A stretch of 64,000 bases of DNA from Maricaulis sp048270265 (lineage in GTDB: Bacteria > Pseudomonadota > Alphaproteobacteria > Caulobacterales > Maricaulaceae): NCBI RefSeq assembly GCF_048270265.1, contig NZ_JBLWTD010000009.1, positions 42,980 to 106,979 of the forward strand, written 5' to 3'. Below are positions 39,966 through 48,591 of the stretch, piece after piece. The number at the start of each line of letters is the position of its first letter. The stretch's first letter is position 1. Under the pieces are notes generated by a model, which was not told the origin of the DNA, ran no database searches, and worked only from the letters and a program-made list of their open reading frames with translations. The position numbers and the translations under genes are program-made.

Positions 39966-41027
39966 TCAGGCTTTCACGCCGGCCTCGAGAATCGCTTCGG
40001 CCAGGCGGGCAATCGCCCCGGTATCGAGGCTGTCGCTGCGCAGGGTGAGAACCGGCTCGTCCTCGCGATGCTTGCGGGCCCGGTTATAGGCGACATCGTA
40101 GTGCGCCGAGATCAGTTCGGCCGCCAATTGGCGGTATTCACCGGCCGCATGAAGTTCGCGCCAGCTGGCGATCAGAGTCTTGGCGTGACGGCTGGCGAGC
40201 TGGTCGAGCGAGGCGTTGAGCTTGGCGGTGTCCGCAACCAGATCGGGATAGGCCTCGACCAGATAGGCGGCGCGTGCGGCGACCGGCGCCGAGATCGCGA
40301 TCCGGGGCGCGGCTTTCATGGCCGCCCAGATCCGCGATGGCAGCTGTCGCCGGCCGACCATGTTGGATTCCGCCTCGACATAGACCGGCCGCGACAGATC
40401 CATCGCCCGCAATTCCTGCCAGATGAGAGTCTCGAACCGTTTCTGGCTCGGTTGCGGCGTGGCAGAAAAATCGCCAAAGGCTGAGCCGCGATGCACGGCC
40501 AGGCCTTCCAGGTCGAGCACTTGCGCGCCCCTGGCGGCGAGCTGGTGCAGGATGGCGGTCTTGGCGGTGCCGGTCTGGCCATCGATCAGGATGAAGGGCA
40601 GCGGGGCTTCCGAATGCTCCAGCTGTGCCACGACTTCGCGGCGCCAGGTGCGATAACCGCCGCGCAGCAGGGATATCTTCCAGCCCACCGCAGACAGCAC
40701 CAGCGCCATCGAGCGCGAGCGCATGCCGCCGCGCCAGCAATAGAGCAATACGCGCGATTTGCGCGGCAGCCCGGCCAGGGCGGTCTCGAGATGATGGCCG
40801 ATATTGCGGGTCACCAGGGCGGCGCCCTCACGGCGGGCATCGAAGGTGGAGACCTGTTTGTAAATCGTGCCGACGCGCACGCGCTCATCATCGTTCAGGA
40901 CAGGCAGATTGATCGCGCCGGGCAGATGGTCCTCGGCAAATTCCGATGGCGAGCGGACATCGACGATCAGATCGAAACCGGCCAGGCTGGCCGCGTCCGT
41001 GTCATCGAGCATCGCATAATCGGGCAT
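39966..41027 (-). CDS. selU: tRNA 2-selenouridine synthase
   Basis: 353 residues from ATG 41027 (MPDYAMLDDTD). Replaces sulfur by selenium at wobble 2-thiouridine in tRNA via geranylated intermediates. N-terminal rhodanese domain with active Cys97 (LLYCWRGGMRSRSM), the same number as in E. coli, and a C-terminal P-loop domain. The Walker A reads GQTGTAKT (150-157): the Gly before Lys is Ala155, a non-canonical change. DLEGLAVHRGSAFG follows as usual. Divergent from selD, which supplies the selenophosphate, 71 bp apart. Confidence 0.92.
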   Translation of the reverse strand: MPDYAMLDDTDAASLAGFDLIVDVRSPSEFAEDHLPGAINLPVLNDDERVRVGTIYKQVSTFDARREGAALVTRNIGHHLETALAGLPRKSRVLLYCWRGGMRSRSMALVLSAVGWKISLLRGGYRTWRREVVAQLEHSEAPLPFILIDGQTGTAKTAILHQLAARGAQVLDLEGLAVHRGSAFGDFSATPQPSQKRFETLIWQELRAMDLSRPVYVEAESNMVGRRQLPSRIWAAMKAAPRIAISAPVAARAAYLVEAYPDLVADTAKLNASLDQLASRHAKTLIASWRELHAAGEYRQLAAELISAHYDVAYNRARKHREDEPVLTLRSDSLDTGAIARLAEAILEAGVKA

Positions 41028-41098
41028 GGGCGCAGTATACTCCTGTCGATCAATCCCACCGGGCATGGCGAGCGTCATGCCATTTGCCAGGAAATCCC

Positions 41099-42088
41099 AT
41101 GACCGATCTCACAACGCCGCCCCTGCTGACAAGTCTGGNNNNNNNNNNTGCCATGCCGGCCGAACTGGTCGTCGATGCCTCGACCCGCGATGACGCCGCG
41201 GTCTATCGCCTCGGCGATGATCTCGCCATCGTGGCGACGACCGATTTCTTCACCCCGATCGTCGACGACCCGTTCGATTTCGGGCGTATCGCAGCGACCA
41301 ATGCCCTGTCCGATCTCTACGCCATGGGCGCGCGGCCGATCTTCTGCCTCGCCATTGTCGGCATGCCGCTGGGCAAGCTGCCGCTGGACACGATCCGCGA
41401 GATTCTCAATGGCGGCCGCACCGTTGCCGAAGCTGCCGGTGCCCCGATTGCCGGCGGGCATTCGATCGATGCGGCGGAACCGTTTTATGGTCTGGTGGCG
41501 CTGGGGATTGTCCATCCTGACCGCATGCTGACCAATGCCGGTGCCAAGCCCGGTGATGTGTTGATCCTCGGCAAGCCGCTGGGCATCGGCATCTACAGCG
41601 CTGCGATGAAGCGCGGCATCATAACGCCGGAAGACCAAGCCGAGATGATCGCTTCGACCACATTGCTCAACCGCCCCGGTACGGATCTCGCGGCGCTTGA
41701 TGGCGTGCATGCCGTCACCGATGTCACCGGCTTTGGCCTGCTCGGGCATTTGCGCGAGGTGTGTGAGGGCAGCGGCGTGGCCGCCACGCTGAAACGCGAT
41801 GCCATTCCGGTCTTCCCGGGCGCGCGGCGTCTGGCCGAGACGGGTGTGCGCACCGGTGCTTCGGTGCGGGTCTGGGCCTCGGTGGGCGATTTCGTGACGG
41901 CGCCGGACGACTGGCCTGATCATGAGCGTGACCTGTTGTGCGATCCGCAGACGAGTGGCGGCCTGCTGGTTTCCTGCGCACCGGATTGCGTCGCGGACGT
42001 GCTGGCCGTGTTCGCGCGCCACGGCCATGAGGCGGCGACAGTGATCGGGAAGATCGAGGCCGGAAAGCCGGGCATCAACCTAGTCTGA
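41099..42088 (+). CDS. selD: Selenide, water dikinase, interrupted by assembly gap
   Basis: Makes selenophosphate from selenide and ATP. Starts at ATG 41099 (MTDLTTPPLLTSL) and, after ten N, continues AMPAELVVDASTRDDAAVY. In complete SelD about 20-30 residues lie between these two blocks, including the catalytic Cys/Sec and essential Lys (G-C/U-G-x-K). They are missing, so the gap is larger than ten bases, and whether the residue is Cys or Sec is unknown. Downstream TNALSDLYAMGARP, AGGHSIDAAEPFYGLVALG, DVTGFGLLGHL and DPQTSGGLL are intact. The apparent frame continuity across the gap is accidental. Confidence 0.93.
   Translation: MTDLTTPPLLTSLXXXXAMPAELVVDASTRDDAAVYRLGDDLAIVATTDFFTPIVDDPFDFGRIAATNALSDLYAMGARPIFCLAIVGMPLGKLPLDTIREILNGGRTVAEAAGAPIAGGHSIDAAEPFYGLVALGIVHPDRMLTNAGAKPGDVLILGKPLGIGIYSAAMKRGIITPEDQAEMIASTTLLNRPGTDLAALDGVHAVTDVTGFGLLGHLREVCEGSGVAATLKRDAIPVFPGARRLAETGVRTGASVRVWASVGDFVTAPDDWPDHERDLLCDPQTSGGLLVSCAPDCVADVLAVFARHGHEAATVIGKIEAGKPGINLV
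41139..41148. other. Assembly gap (10 N)
   Basis: Ten N within selD; real missing length is likely several tens of bases, judged from the absent conserved residues. Confidence 0.98.
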
Positions 42089-42096
42089 GACCGGGC

Positions 42097-43290
42097 CTAA
42101 AGCGGCAGGATTTGCGTTTCCTCGCCGGCCTTCGCGGCCGGTGCCTCGATCTCGCGCCGGATCAGCGCATCGGCGCGGACGAGAGCGGACAGGGCCGAGG
42201 AATCCTGGTTGCCGAGCGGGTGAACCCGGCCGGTCTGCGGATCGATGCGGGCGCGGACGAAATTCTCGCGCATCCCGTTCGCCGCCATGTCTTCGCCGAG
42301 CCGCGCCGTCTTGAACTCCAGCGTCTCGGGCCGGCCGCACAGCACGGCCAGTGCCGGCCGCAGCAACAGGCGCGCCATGACCAGGGACGAGACCGGATTG
42401 CCCGGCAGGCCGAGAAAGGCCACATCGCCCAGCCGGCCGAACCAGCTCGGCTTGCCCGGTTTGACGGCGATCTTGCCGAAGTCGAGCACGCCGCCCATGG
42501 CCGTGAAGACCTGGCGCAGATGGTCATGATCGCCGACCGAGGCGCCGCCAATGGTGACGACGATATCGAGGCCCTGTGTGGCCTCGAGTTTCGCACGGAC
42601 ATCGGCCTGGCTGTCGCGGGCAATGCCGAGATAGACCGGTTCGCCGCCCCATTGCCGCACCAGACCGTCCAGCCCCCAGGCGATGGAATTGATGATCTGG
42701 TGGGGGCCGGGTGTCTGGCCCGGCTCGACCAGTTCGTCGCCGGTGGACAGAATCCCGACGCGCGGGCGGCGATGCACGGTCAGTTCCGACAGGCCGGCAC
42801 CGGCGGCGAGGGCGACAGCATCGGGGCCGAGCACGGCGCCGGCCGGCAGCAGCGCGTCACCGGCGTTGAAATCAATCCCGGCGGCACGGACATTCGAGTT
42901 GGGGCGCGGTGTGTCATCGAGCGTGATATGGTTGCCATCGCGGGTGACGCGCTCCTGCATCACCACCTGGTCGGCGCCCTGCGGCATCGGCGCGCCGGTC
43001 GAGATGCGGATCGCATGGCCGGGTTTCAGCTTCAGGTCGAAACCATGGCCGGCCGCCGATTCACCCTGCAGCGCGAGACGTGCGGGCAGATCGCCGAGAT
43101 CGCGCGAATGAACCGCATAGCCATCCATTGCCGAGGCCGCAAAGGGCGGCTGGGTGAGTTGCGCGACCAGGGGCGCGGCGAGCGTGCGGCCAAAGGCTTC
43201 GGTCAGGCTGCAGGGCTCGGCCTCCAGCGGCAGCAAGGCGGCGGTGATGCGGGCGCGGGCGGCGGTGACCGGGATCATGATGTCAGTCAT
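42097..43290 (-). CDS. moeA: Molybdopterin molybdenumtransferase
   Basis: 397 residues. Inserts molybdate into adenylylated molybdopterin. Features: PPFAASAMDGYAV, the MoaB/MogA-like core (GILSTGDELVEPGQ, TIGGASVGDHD), and the FLGLPGNPVSSLV segment. It overlaps the moaC end by 8 bp and is the last gene of the moa operon. Confidence 0.95.
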   Translation of the reverse strand: MTDIMIPVTAARARITAALLPLEAEPCSLTEAFGRTLAAPLVAQLTQPPFAASAMDGYAVHSRDLGDLPARLALQGESAAGHGFDLKLKPGHAIRISTGAPMPQGADQVVMQERVTRDGNHITLDDTPRPNSNVRAAGIDFNAGDALLPAGAVLGPDAVALAAGAGLSELTVHRRPRVGILSTGDELVEPGQTPGPHQIINSIAWGLDGLVRQWGGEPVYLGIARDSQADVRAKLEATQGLDIVVTIGGASVGDHDHLRQVFTAMGGVLDFGKIAVKPGKPSWFGRLGDVAFLGLPGNPVSSLVMARLLLRPALAVLCGRPETLEFKTARLGEDMAANGMRENFVRARIDPQTGRVHPLGNQDSSALSALVRADALIRREIEAPAAKAGEETQILPL

Positions 43291-43765
43291 TGCGGCGATA
43301 ATCTCCCGACTTCCCGCCCGTCTTCTCGTCCAGCACGATGTCGGAAATCCGCATCGACTTATCGAGCGCCTTGGCCATGTCGTAGAGCGTCAGCGCGGCC
43401 ACGGAGACGGCGGTCAGGGCTTCCATCTCGACGCCGGTCCGGCCACGGGTGCTGACTTCGGCGCGGATGATGAAGTCCGGCGCTGTGGTGCTGGCATTGA
43501 TGACCACCTTTGCCTTGGTGATGGGCAGCGGGTGGCAGAGCGGGATCAGGTCGGAGGTTTTCTTGGCGGCCATGATGCCGGCCAGTTCAGCGGTCTTGAG
43601 CGCATCGCCCTTCGGACCCTGGCCGTCACGGACGGCTTCGAAGGCGGCCTGGCTCATGGTGATGCGCCCGCTGGCGATGGCGCGCCGCTCGGTCTCGTCC
43701 TTGCCGCCGACATCGACCATGCGGATGCGGCCATCGCTGTCCTGATGGGTGAGTTTGGCGCTCAT
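43283..43765 (-). CDS. moaC: Cyclic pyranopterin monophosphate synthase
   Basis: 160 residues from ATG 43765 (MSAKLTHQDSDGRIRMVDVG). Converts the MoaA product to cPMP. Conserved KKTSDLIPLCHPLPIT and GVEMEALTAVSVAALTLYDM, with the active-site Lys in KALDKSM. Two bases separate it from moaB. Confidence 0.96.
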   Translation of the reverse strand: MSAKLTHQDSDGRIRMVDVGGKDETERRAIASGRITMSQAAFEAVRDGQGPKGDALKTAELAGIMAAKKTSDLIPLCHPLPITKAKVVINASTTAPDFIIRAEVSTRGRTGVEMEALTAVSVAALTLYDMAKALDKSMRISDIVLDEKTGGKSGDYRRND

Positions 43766-43767
43766 GC

Positions 43768-44283
43768 TCAGCGCTCCATCAGGCGGGGAATGAGGTCGAC
43801 GAGATTGCACGGGCGGTGCGTGCGGTCGAATTCATCCTTGAGGATATGGTTCCAGACATCCTTGCAGCCGCCCATCGAGCCGGGAATGGCAAACAGATAG
43901 GTGCCGCCGGCAATCCCGGCGGTGGCGCGTGACTGGATGGTCGAGACGCCGACCGAGCGGAAGCTGACCTGGTGATAGACGGCGGAGAAGCCCTCCATCT
44001 CTTTCTCATAGAGCGGCTTGAAGGCTTCCGGTGTCACATCGCGCCCCGTCAGGCCGGTGCCGCCGGTGGCGATCACGGCGTGGATGGCGGGGTTGGCGAT
44101 CCAGGTTTGCAACTGCGCCTGGATGGCGCCGATATCGTCGGCGACGATGGCATGATCGATGACGGCATGGCCCTCGGCGCTGATCTGTTCGCGCAGCCAG
44201 GGGCCGGTCTTGTCGGTCTTGGCATCCCGGCTGTCGGAGACGGTCATGACGGCGAAGCCGATCGTGTCGGGAATGGCGTTCAT
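43768..44283 (-). CDS. moaB: Molybdopterin biosynthesis protein B
   Basis: 171 residues from ATG 44283 (MNAIPDTIGFAVMTVSDSRD). MogA/MoaB-fold adenylyltransferase for molybdopterin. Contains VIATGGTGLTGRDVTPEA and FAIPGSMGGCKDVW. The start ATGA overlaps the moaE stop by 4 bp. MoaB rather than MogA is inferred from the short length and operon position. Confidence 0.92.
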   Translation of the reverse strand: MNAIPDTIGFAVMTVSDSRDAKTDKTGPWLREQISAEGHAVIDHAIVADDIGAIQAQLQTWIANPAIHAVIATGGTGLTGRDVTPEAFKPLYEKEMEGFSAVYHQVSFRSVGVSTIQSRATAGIAGGTYLFAIPGSMGGCKDVWNHILKDEFDRTHRPCNLVDLIPRLMER

Positions 44284-44750
44284 GCGGTGAATTCCTTGCT
44301 TCCGGTCAGCCATGCGGCTGCGGCTTCATCGTCGCCGGGGCGGGGCTCGACCCAGTGCGAGCCGCTGGTAGTGTATGCGCGTTTCCAGAACGGGGCCTGG
44401 GTCTTGAGAATATCGATCATGAAACCGGTCGCCTCAAGCGCCGCTTTCCGGTGAGGGGCCGAGGCGCCGACGAAGACGATGGGCTCGCCAATCGCCATCC
44501 TGCCGACCCGGTGAATGATCATCGCCTCGCCCAGCGACCAGCGCCGCACGGCTTCCCCGGCGATGCGGCCGAGGGCCTGTTCGGTGACGCCGGGATAATG
44601 CTCCAGCTCCAGCGCCACCAGATCATCGCCGCCGCGCACCTGTCCGGTAAAGCTGGCGACAGCGCCGCAGCTGGAATCCTGGCCCGTCAGCGCATTGAGC
44701 AGGGCGCCGGGATCGAAGCTTTCCGTCTGGACCTTGACCGTCACTGCCAC
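44280..44750 (-). CDS. moaE: Molybdopterin synthase catalytic subunit
   Basis: 156 residues. With thiocarboxylated MoaD it adds the two dithiolene sulfurs to cPMP. Features: FTGQVRGGDDLVALELEHYPG, IIHRVGRMAIGEPIVFV, HRKAALEATGFMIDILKTQAPFWK split by conserved Arg and Lys residues. Three bases from moaD. Confidence 0.95.
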   Translation of the reverse strand: MAVTVKVQTESFDPGALLNALTGQDSSCGAVASFTGQVRGGDDLVALELEHYPGVTEQALGRIAGEAVRRWSLGEAMIIHRVGRMAIGEPIVFVGASAPHRKAALEATGFMIDILKTQAPFWKRAYTTSGSHWVEPRPGDDEAAAAWLTGSKEFTA

Positions 44751-44753
44751 CGT

Positions 44754-45002
44754 CTAGCCCCCTGAAAAAGGCGGGCAGAAGGCGATGGTGTCGCCATCCT
44801 GGAGGGATTGGCTGCGCGGTGCGATCTCGTCATTGATGATCAGGCGCACCGAAGGATGGGCGAGCGCCTCGGCTGCCGGATCGCGGGCGATCAGCCATTC
44901 GGCGAGGCCGCCGCCATCAATGCCCGGCATGTAGTCGACGACAGATTCGGCAGTGCCCATCCTGTCGCGCAGGGCGGCGAAATATCGGATCGTCAGGGCC
45001 AT
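44754..45002 (-). CDS. moaD: Molybdopterin synthase sulfur carrier subunit
   Basis: 82 residues, ubiquitin-like, ending FCPPFSGG; the C-terminal Gly-Gly is thiocarboxylated to donate sulfur. Starts MALTIRYFAALRDRMGTAE, the standard pattern. Lies 2 bp after moaA. Confidence 0.95.
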   Translation of the reverse strand: MALTIRYFAALRDRMGTAESVVDYMPGIDGGGLAEWLIARDPAAEALAHPSVRLIINDEIAPRSQSLQDGDTIAFCPPFSGG

Positions 45003-45004
45003 GT

Positions 45005-46039
45005 TCAGCCTCCGGTATGGGCCATGGTGCGCCCGACTTCGGTCGCGGCGCCGGCGGAGACGTCAAAATCATGCGCCTGCGGTTTGAGCGCCATGGCCTC
45101 GTCGAGCAGGGCATCAACGGCCTCAAGCCCGCCCTCGCGCAGGGCGGCGCGCAGATCGAGCCGGCCATTGCGGCCCAGGCACATATACAGCTGGCCGGTA
45201 CAGGTCAGGCGGACGCGGTTGCAGCCGGCACAGAAATTCTCGGTCAGGGGCGTGATCAGGCCAAGCCGTCCGCCCGTCTCCCCGACGCGCCAATAGCGGG
45301 CCGGTCCGCCGGTCTTGTCGGTCAGCGGGGTCAGGGTCCAGTCCTGTTCCAGTTCAGCCTTGACCTGGGCGAGAGACAGGAATTGATCCGAGCGCGCCGC
45401 GTCGACCTCGCCCAGCGGCATGATCTCGATCAGGGTCAGATCGAAACCGCGGCCATGGGCCCAGGTGATCAGTTCGCGCAGGGAATGTTCGTTATCATCC
45501 TTGAGGGCGACGGTATTGATCTTGACCTTGAGCCCGGCCGCATCGGCGGCATCAATTCCGGCCAGCGTATCGGCCAGTTTTCCGCCGCGTGTCAGACGGG
45601 CGAAGGTCGCCTCATCCAGCGTGTCGAGCGAGACATTGATCCGCTTGACGCCCGCCGCGGCCAGCTGGCCGGCAAAGCGCGGCAATTGGGTTGCGTTGGT
45701 GGTGAGGCAGACTTCTTCCAGACCGGTGGTGCCGATGCGGGCGCCGAGATTCTCGATCAGCGTCATCACATCGCGCCGCACCAACGGTTCGCCGCCGGTG
45801 ACGCGGATCTTGGTCACGCCGCGGCGGATGAAGGCATCGCCCAGCTGGGTGAGTTCCTCGAGGGTGAGCAGTTCCGACTTCGGCAGAAAGTCCGGCCGTG
45901 CCTTCATGCAATAGACGCAGCGCAGGTCGCAGCGATCGGTCACTGACAGGCGCAGATAGGTGATGTGCCGCCCGAAATGATCGATCAGCGGGCGCTGTCC
46001 TGCGGCGGTGCCGGTAGCGTTTGAAATCGAACCGTCCAC
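45005..46039 (-). CDS. moaA: GTP 3',8-cyclase
   Basis: 344 residues from GTG 46039 (VDGSISNATG), with AGGGG five bases upstream. The frame runs on to 46285 but crosses a terminator-like hairpin and lacks similarity. Radical SAM enzyme, first step of molybdenum-cofactor synthesis. N-terminal cluster DRCDLRCVYCM, C-terminal cluster FCAGCNRVRLTCTGQLYMCLG, and the C-terminal Gly-Gly (TMAHTGG) needed for activity. Heads moaA-D-E-B-C-moeA. Confidence 0.95.
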   Translation of the reverse strand: MDGSISNATGTAAGQRPLIDHFGRHITYLRLSVTDRCDLRCVYCMKARPDFLPKSELLTLEELTQLGDAFIRRGVTKIRVTGGEPLVRRDVMTLIENLGARIGTTGLEEVCLTTNATQLPRFAGQLAAAGVKRINVSLDTLDEATFARLTRGGKLADTLAGIDAADAAGLKVKINTVALKDDNEHSLRELITWAHGRGFDLTLIEIMPLGEVDAARSDQFLSLAQVKAELEQDWTLTPLTDKTGGPARYWRVGETGGRLGLITPLTENFCAGCNRVRLTCTGQLYMCLGRNGRLDLRAALREGGLEAVDALLDEAMALKPQAHDFDVSAGAATEVGRTMAHTGG

Positions 46040-46081
46040 AAAAACCCCTGTCGCGGCAAACTCACCGGCTTGATAAACATC

Positions 46082-46107
46082 AAAAAACGCCGCCTGGCGA
46101 AGCGGCG
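46082..46107 (-). promoter_or_regulatory. Terminator-like hairpin in the moaA leader
   Basis: On the minus strand CGCCGC (46107-46102) pairs with GCGGCG (46093-46088) around an 8-nt loop and is followed by six T (46087-46082), 43 nt before the moaA GTG. No gene ends upstream on this strand (the neighbour is on the plus strand), so this is a candidate transcription attenuator rather than an ordinary terminator. I see no convincing match to the molybdenum-cofactor riboswitch. Confidence 0.55.
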
Positions 46108-46283
46108 AGAGGTCGCAGTCTAGCGCGAAGCGTGGCGGGGCGCGAATGCGGAGATGCCCCGATGGCGCGATTGTGAGGCGGTGGAGCTGAGTGAGGGAGA
46201 AAAGCGCCGACCCGGGGCTCGACACCGGCGGGCGATCCGGGTCTTCTTTGCTGCCTAAACCTTGGGCGCTATCGGGGGACGTC

Positions 46284-47153
46284 ATGCGCGCGATCGGTCT
46301 GTTTCTGTTTCTGGCTTTCGGTATCAGCTGGGCTCTTGCCTTTGGCGCCCATCGGGCGGGCGGTTTCGAGGTGATGGGGGCGATGCCGGCGCTCGCCCTG
46401 ATGAGCGCTTACATGGTCGGGCCGTCAATCGCCGCCCTGGTCACAGCGCTGGTTTTCGACCGGGGACGGCTCGGCGAGGCGCTTGGGTTCAGAGGCTTCC
46501 GGCCCGGCCGCATCCTGGTCTGGATACTGGCCGGCTGGCTGATACCCCTCCTCCTGGTCGTCGTGGCCATCGCCGTCAGCCTGCTGGCGCTCGGTGAAGC
46601 GCCCGCAGATCCGGTCGCCATCGCCACGGCCCAGTTCGAGGCCAGCGGACAAACCCTGCCCATGCCGGTGCGCGACCTTCTCCTGATCCAGCTGGCGGTC
46701 GGCCTGCCGCTTGCCATGGTGTTCAATACGGTTTTCCTGACGCTCAGCGAGGAGCTGGGCTGGCGTGGCTGGTTGCAGCCGCGACTGGCCGGGCTCGGCT
46801 TCTGGCCCATGTGTCTGCTGATCGGTGTCATCTGGGGTGTCTGGCACGCGCCGCTGATCCTGATGGGCCATAACTATCCCGGCATGGGCTGGAGCGGGGT
46901 GGCGGCGATGACCGTGTTCACTATCCTGCTGACGCCCTATCACGCGCTGGCCCGCGAACGCGGCGGGGTGATTGCGGCGGCGGCGATGCACGGCTCGGTC
47001 AATGCCTTTGCCGGTCTGTCGCTGATGCTGATGACCGCGCCGGTCTGGCCCTGGAACGGGATATTGGGCCTGGGCGGGTTTGCCGTCCTGGCGGCCGGGC
47101 TCTTGCCGCTCTGGTTCTTTCGCCGCTTCCGGCCGCTGGCCGGGGCCCGGTGA
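46284..47153 (+). CDS. CPBP-family intramembrane glutamic endopeptidase
   Basis: 289 residues from ATG 46284 (MRAIGLFLFLAFGISWALAFG). Seven or eight hydrophobic helices. CPBP (CAAX/Abi) motifs are present: EELGWRGWLQPRL, with the catalytic Glu pair and Arg, and GVIWGVWHAPLIL with the His. In bacteria this family cleaves membrane substrates or takes part in bacteriocin immunity; substrate unknown. Divergent from moaA. Confidence 0.88.
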   Translation: MRAIGLFLFLAFGISWALAFGAHRAGGFEVMGAMPALALMSAYMVGPSIAALVTALVFDRGRLGEALGFRGFRPGRILVWILAGWLIPLLLVVVAIAVSLLALGEAPADPVAIATAQFEASGQTLPMPVRDLLLIQLAVGLPLAMVFNTVFLTLSEELGWRGWLQPRLAGLGFWPMCLLIGVIWGVWHAPLILMGHNYPGMGWSGVAAMTVFTILLTPYHALARERGGVIAAAAMHGSVNAFAGLSLMLMTAPVWPWNGILGLGGFAVLAAGLLPLWFFRRFRPLAGAR

Positions 47154-47295
47154 AGGTCATCCTTGAGGGATTGCAGTTTCGGCTTTGGTTTTCGGGCGCG
47201 TCTGTGTATCCGACTGATCCTTGGCAAGGCGGGGCAGGGCAAGCCCGGCCGGCCGCCACACCACCAGCTTGTCCGGGACTGGAATTGCCGTGTTG

Positions 47296-48540
47296 ATGCC
47301 ATCCCTTTCCGTCTTCCGGCACGATGCTTTCCTGCGCTACTGGATCATGCGCCAGGCCAATTCCGCAGCGCGCCAGATGATGGCGGTGGCGATTGGCTGG
47401 CAGGTCTATGACATTGCCCGCCAGACCCGCTCGGTCGAGGAATCGGCCCTGCTGCTGGGCATGGTCGGTCTGGCGCAGTTTGCACCGGTTCTGCTGCTCT
47501 CGCTGCTCGGCGGGCAGGCGGCCGACCGGCTCGACCGCAAGATGATCCTGGTGATCAGCAATGTCGGCCGCGGTCTGCTCACCCTGGTGCTCGCCGCCAG
47601 CCCCTTCTTTGCCGGACCGACAGCGCTGTGGATGATCTTCTCGACCTCGGTCGGGCTGGGCGTGCTGCACGCCTTCGCGCCGGCTGCCTCGAGCGCGCTG
47701 TTTGCCCGCCTGGTGCCCCGTGACGAGCTGCGCCAGGCGATCGCCTGGAATTCGCTCGGCTTCGAGGCTGCCGCCATTTCCGGCCCGGCGATCGCCGGCC
47801 TGCTCTATATCGCGGGGCCGACAACCGTCTATGCGGTCAGCTTCGTTCTGACCCTGATCTCGATCTACGCGATCTGGAGCGCCCGCACGCCGAAGCACGA
47901 GCATGTGCACGGCGTCCACGGGGCGGCCTTGATTCTGGAAGGGCTGCGCTATGTGCGCAATAACCGGATCGTGCTCGGAGCGATCTCGCTCGATCTGATC
48001 GTGGTCCTGTTCGGCGGCGTGACGGCGCTCTTGCCGGTGTTCGCGCGTGATATCCTGCACACGGACACCGTCGGGCTGGGCCTGTTGCGCACGGCGCCGG
48101 CGATCGGCGCGGCGATCATCGCCTTCATTCTGGCCAGCAAGCCGCTGACCCGCCGGGTCGGGATGTGGATGCTGGTGGCGATCGCCGTCTATGGCGTGGC
48201 GATGATCGGCTTCGCCGTCTCGACCGTGCTGCTGGTATCGATGCTGATGCTCGCGATCACCGGCGCGGCCGACATGATCTCGGTCTATATCCGCCAGTCG
48301 ATCATCCAGCTCTCGACGCCACAAAGCATGCGCGGACGGGTGTCCTCGGTCGAGTTCATGTTCATCTCGGCCTCGAACGAGCTGGGCGAATTCGAGTCCG
48401 GCGTCGCAGCCCGATTCCTCGGCCCGGTCGGTGCTGTGCTGATGGGGGGTGTGCTGGCGCTGATTACGGCGGCCAGCTGGTTCAAGCTGTTTCCGGAACT
48501 CTCGAACGCCGACGAACTCAAACCCGCCGACGAGGACTAG
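47296..48540 (+). CDS. MFS transporter (EntS/MFS_3-like)
   Basis: 414 residues from ATG 47296 (MPSLSVFRHDAFLRYWIM). About 12 hydrophobic helices with the loop 2-3 motif GGQAADRLDRKMIL and the N-terminal pattern FRHDAFLRYW shared with EntS-type exporters. The second half contains VFARDILHTDTVGLGLLRTAPAIG. Probably an exporter of a small molecule; no siderophore or resistance genes nearby support a specific substrate. Confidence 0.85.
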   Translation: MPSLSVFRHDAFLRYWIMRQANSAARQMMAVAIGWQVYDIARQTRSVEESALLLGMVGLAQFAPVLLLSLLGGQAADRLDRKMILVISNVGRGLLTLVLAASPFFAGPTALWMIFSTSVGLGVLHAFAPAASSALFARLVPRDELRQAIAWNSLGFEAAAISGPAIAGLLYIAGPTTVYAVSFVLTLISIYAIWSARTPKHEHVHGVHGAALILEGLRYVRNNRIVLGAISLDLIVVLFGGVTALLPVFARDILHTDTVGLGLLRTAPAIGAAIIAFILASKPLTRRVGMWMLVAIAVYGVAMIGFAVSTVLLVSMLMLAITGAADMISVYIRQSIIQLSTPQSMRGRVSSVEFMFISASNELGEFESGVAARFLGPVGAVLMGGVLALITAASWFKLFPELSNADELKPADED

Positions 48541-48549
48541 AGCTGCGGC

Positions 48550-48576
48550 GGCGATGACGGGTGGCCCGTCATCGCC
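48550..48576. terminator. Hairpin between convergent MFS and helicase genes
   Basis: Perfect 12-bp stem GGCGATGACGGG/CCCGTCATCGCC with a 3-nt loop, between converging genes. No T run on either side, so it may block reading-through only weakly in either direction. Confidence 0.45.
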
Positions 48577-48591
48577 GGCCGGACAGCCGGA

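Noticed and set aside
46040..46190. Molybdenum-cofactor riboswitch upstream of moaA
   Set aside because: Only one simple hairpin plus U run is visible; the conserved multi-helix aptamer was not recognised by eye. A covariance-model search would settle it.
46040..46285. Possible N-terminal extension of MoaA
   Set aside because: It would translate through a terminator-like hairpin, has no similarity to MoaA, and GTG 46039 has a good ribosome-binding site.
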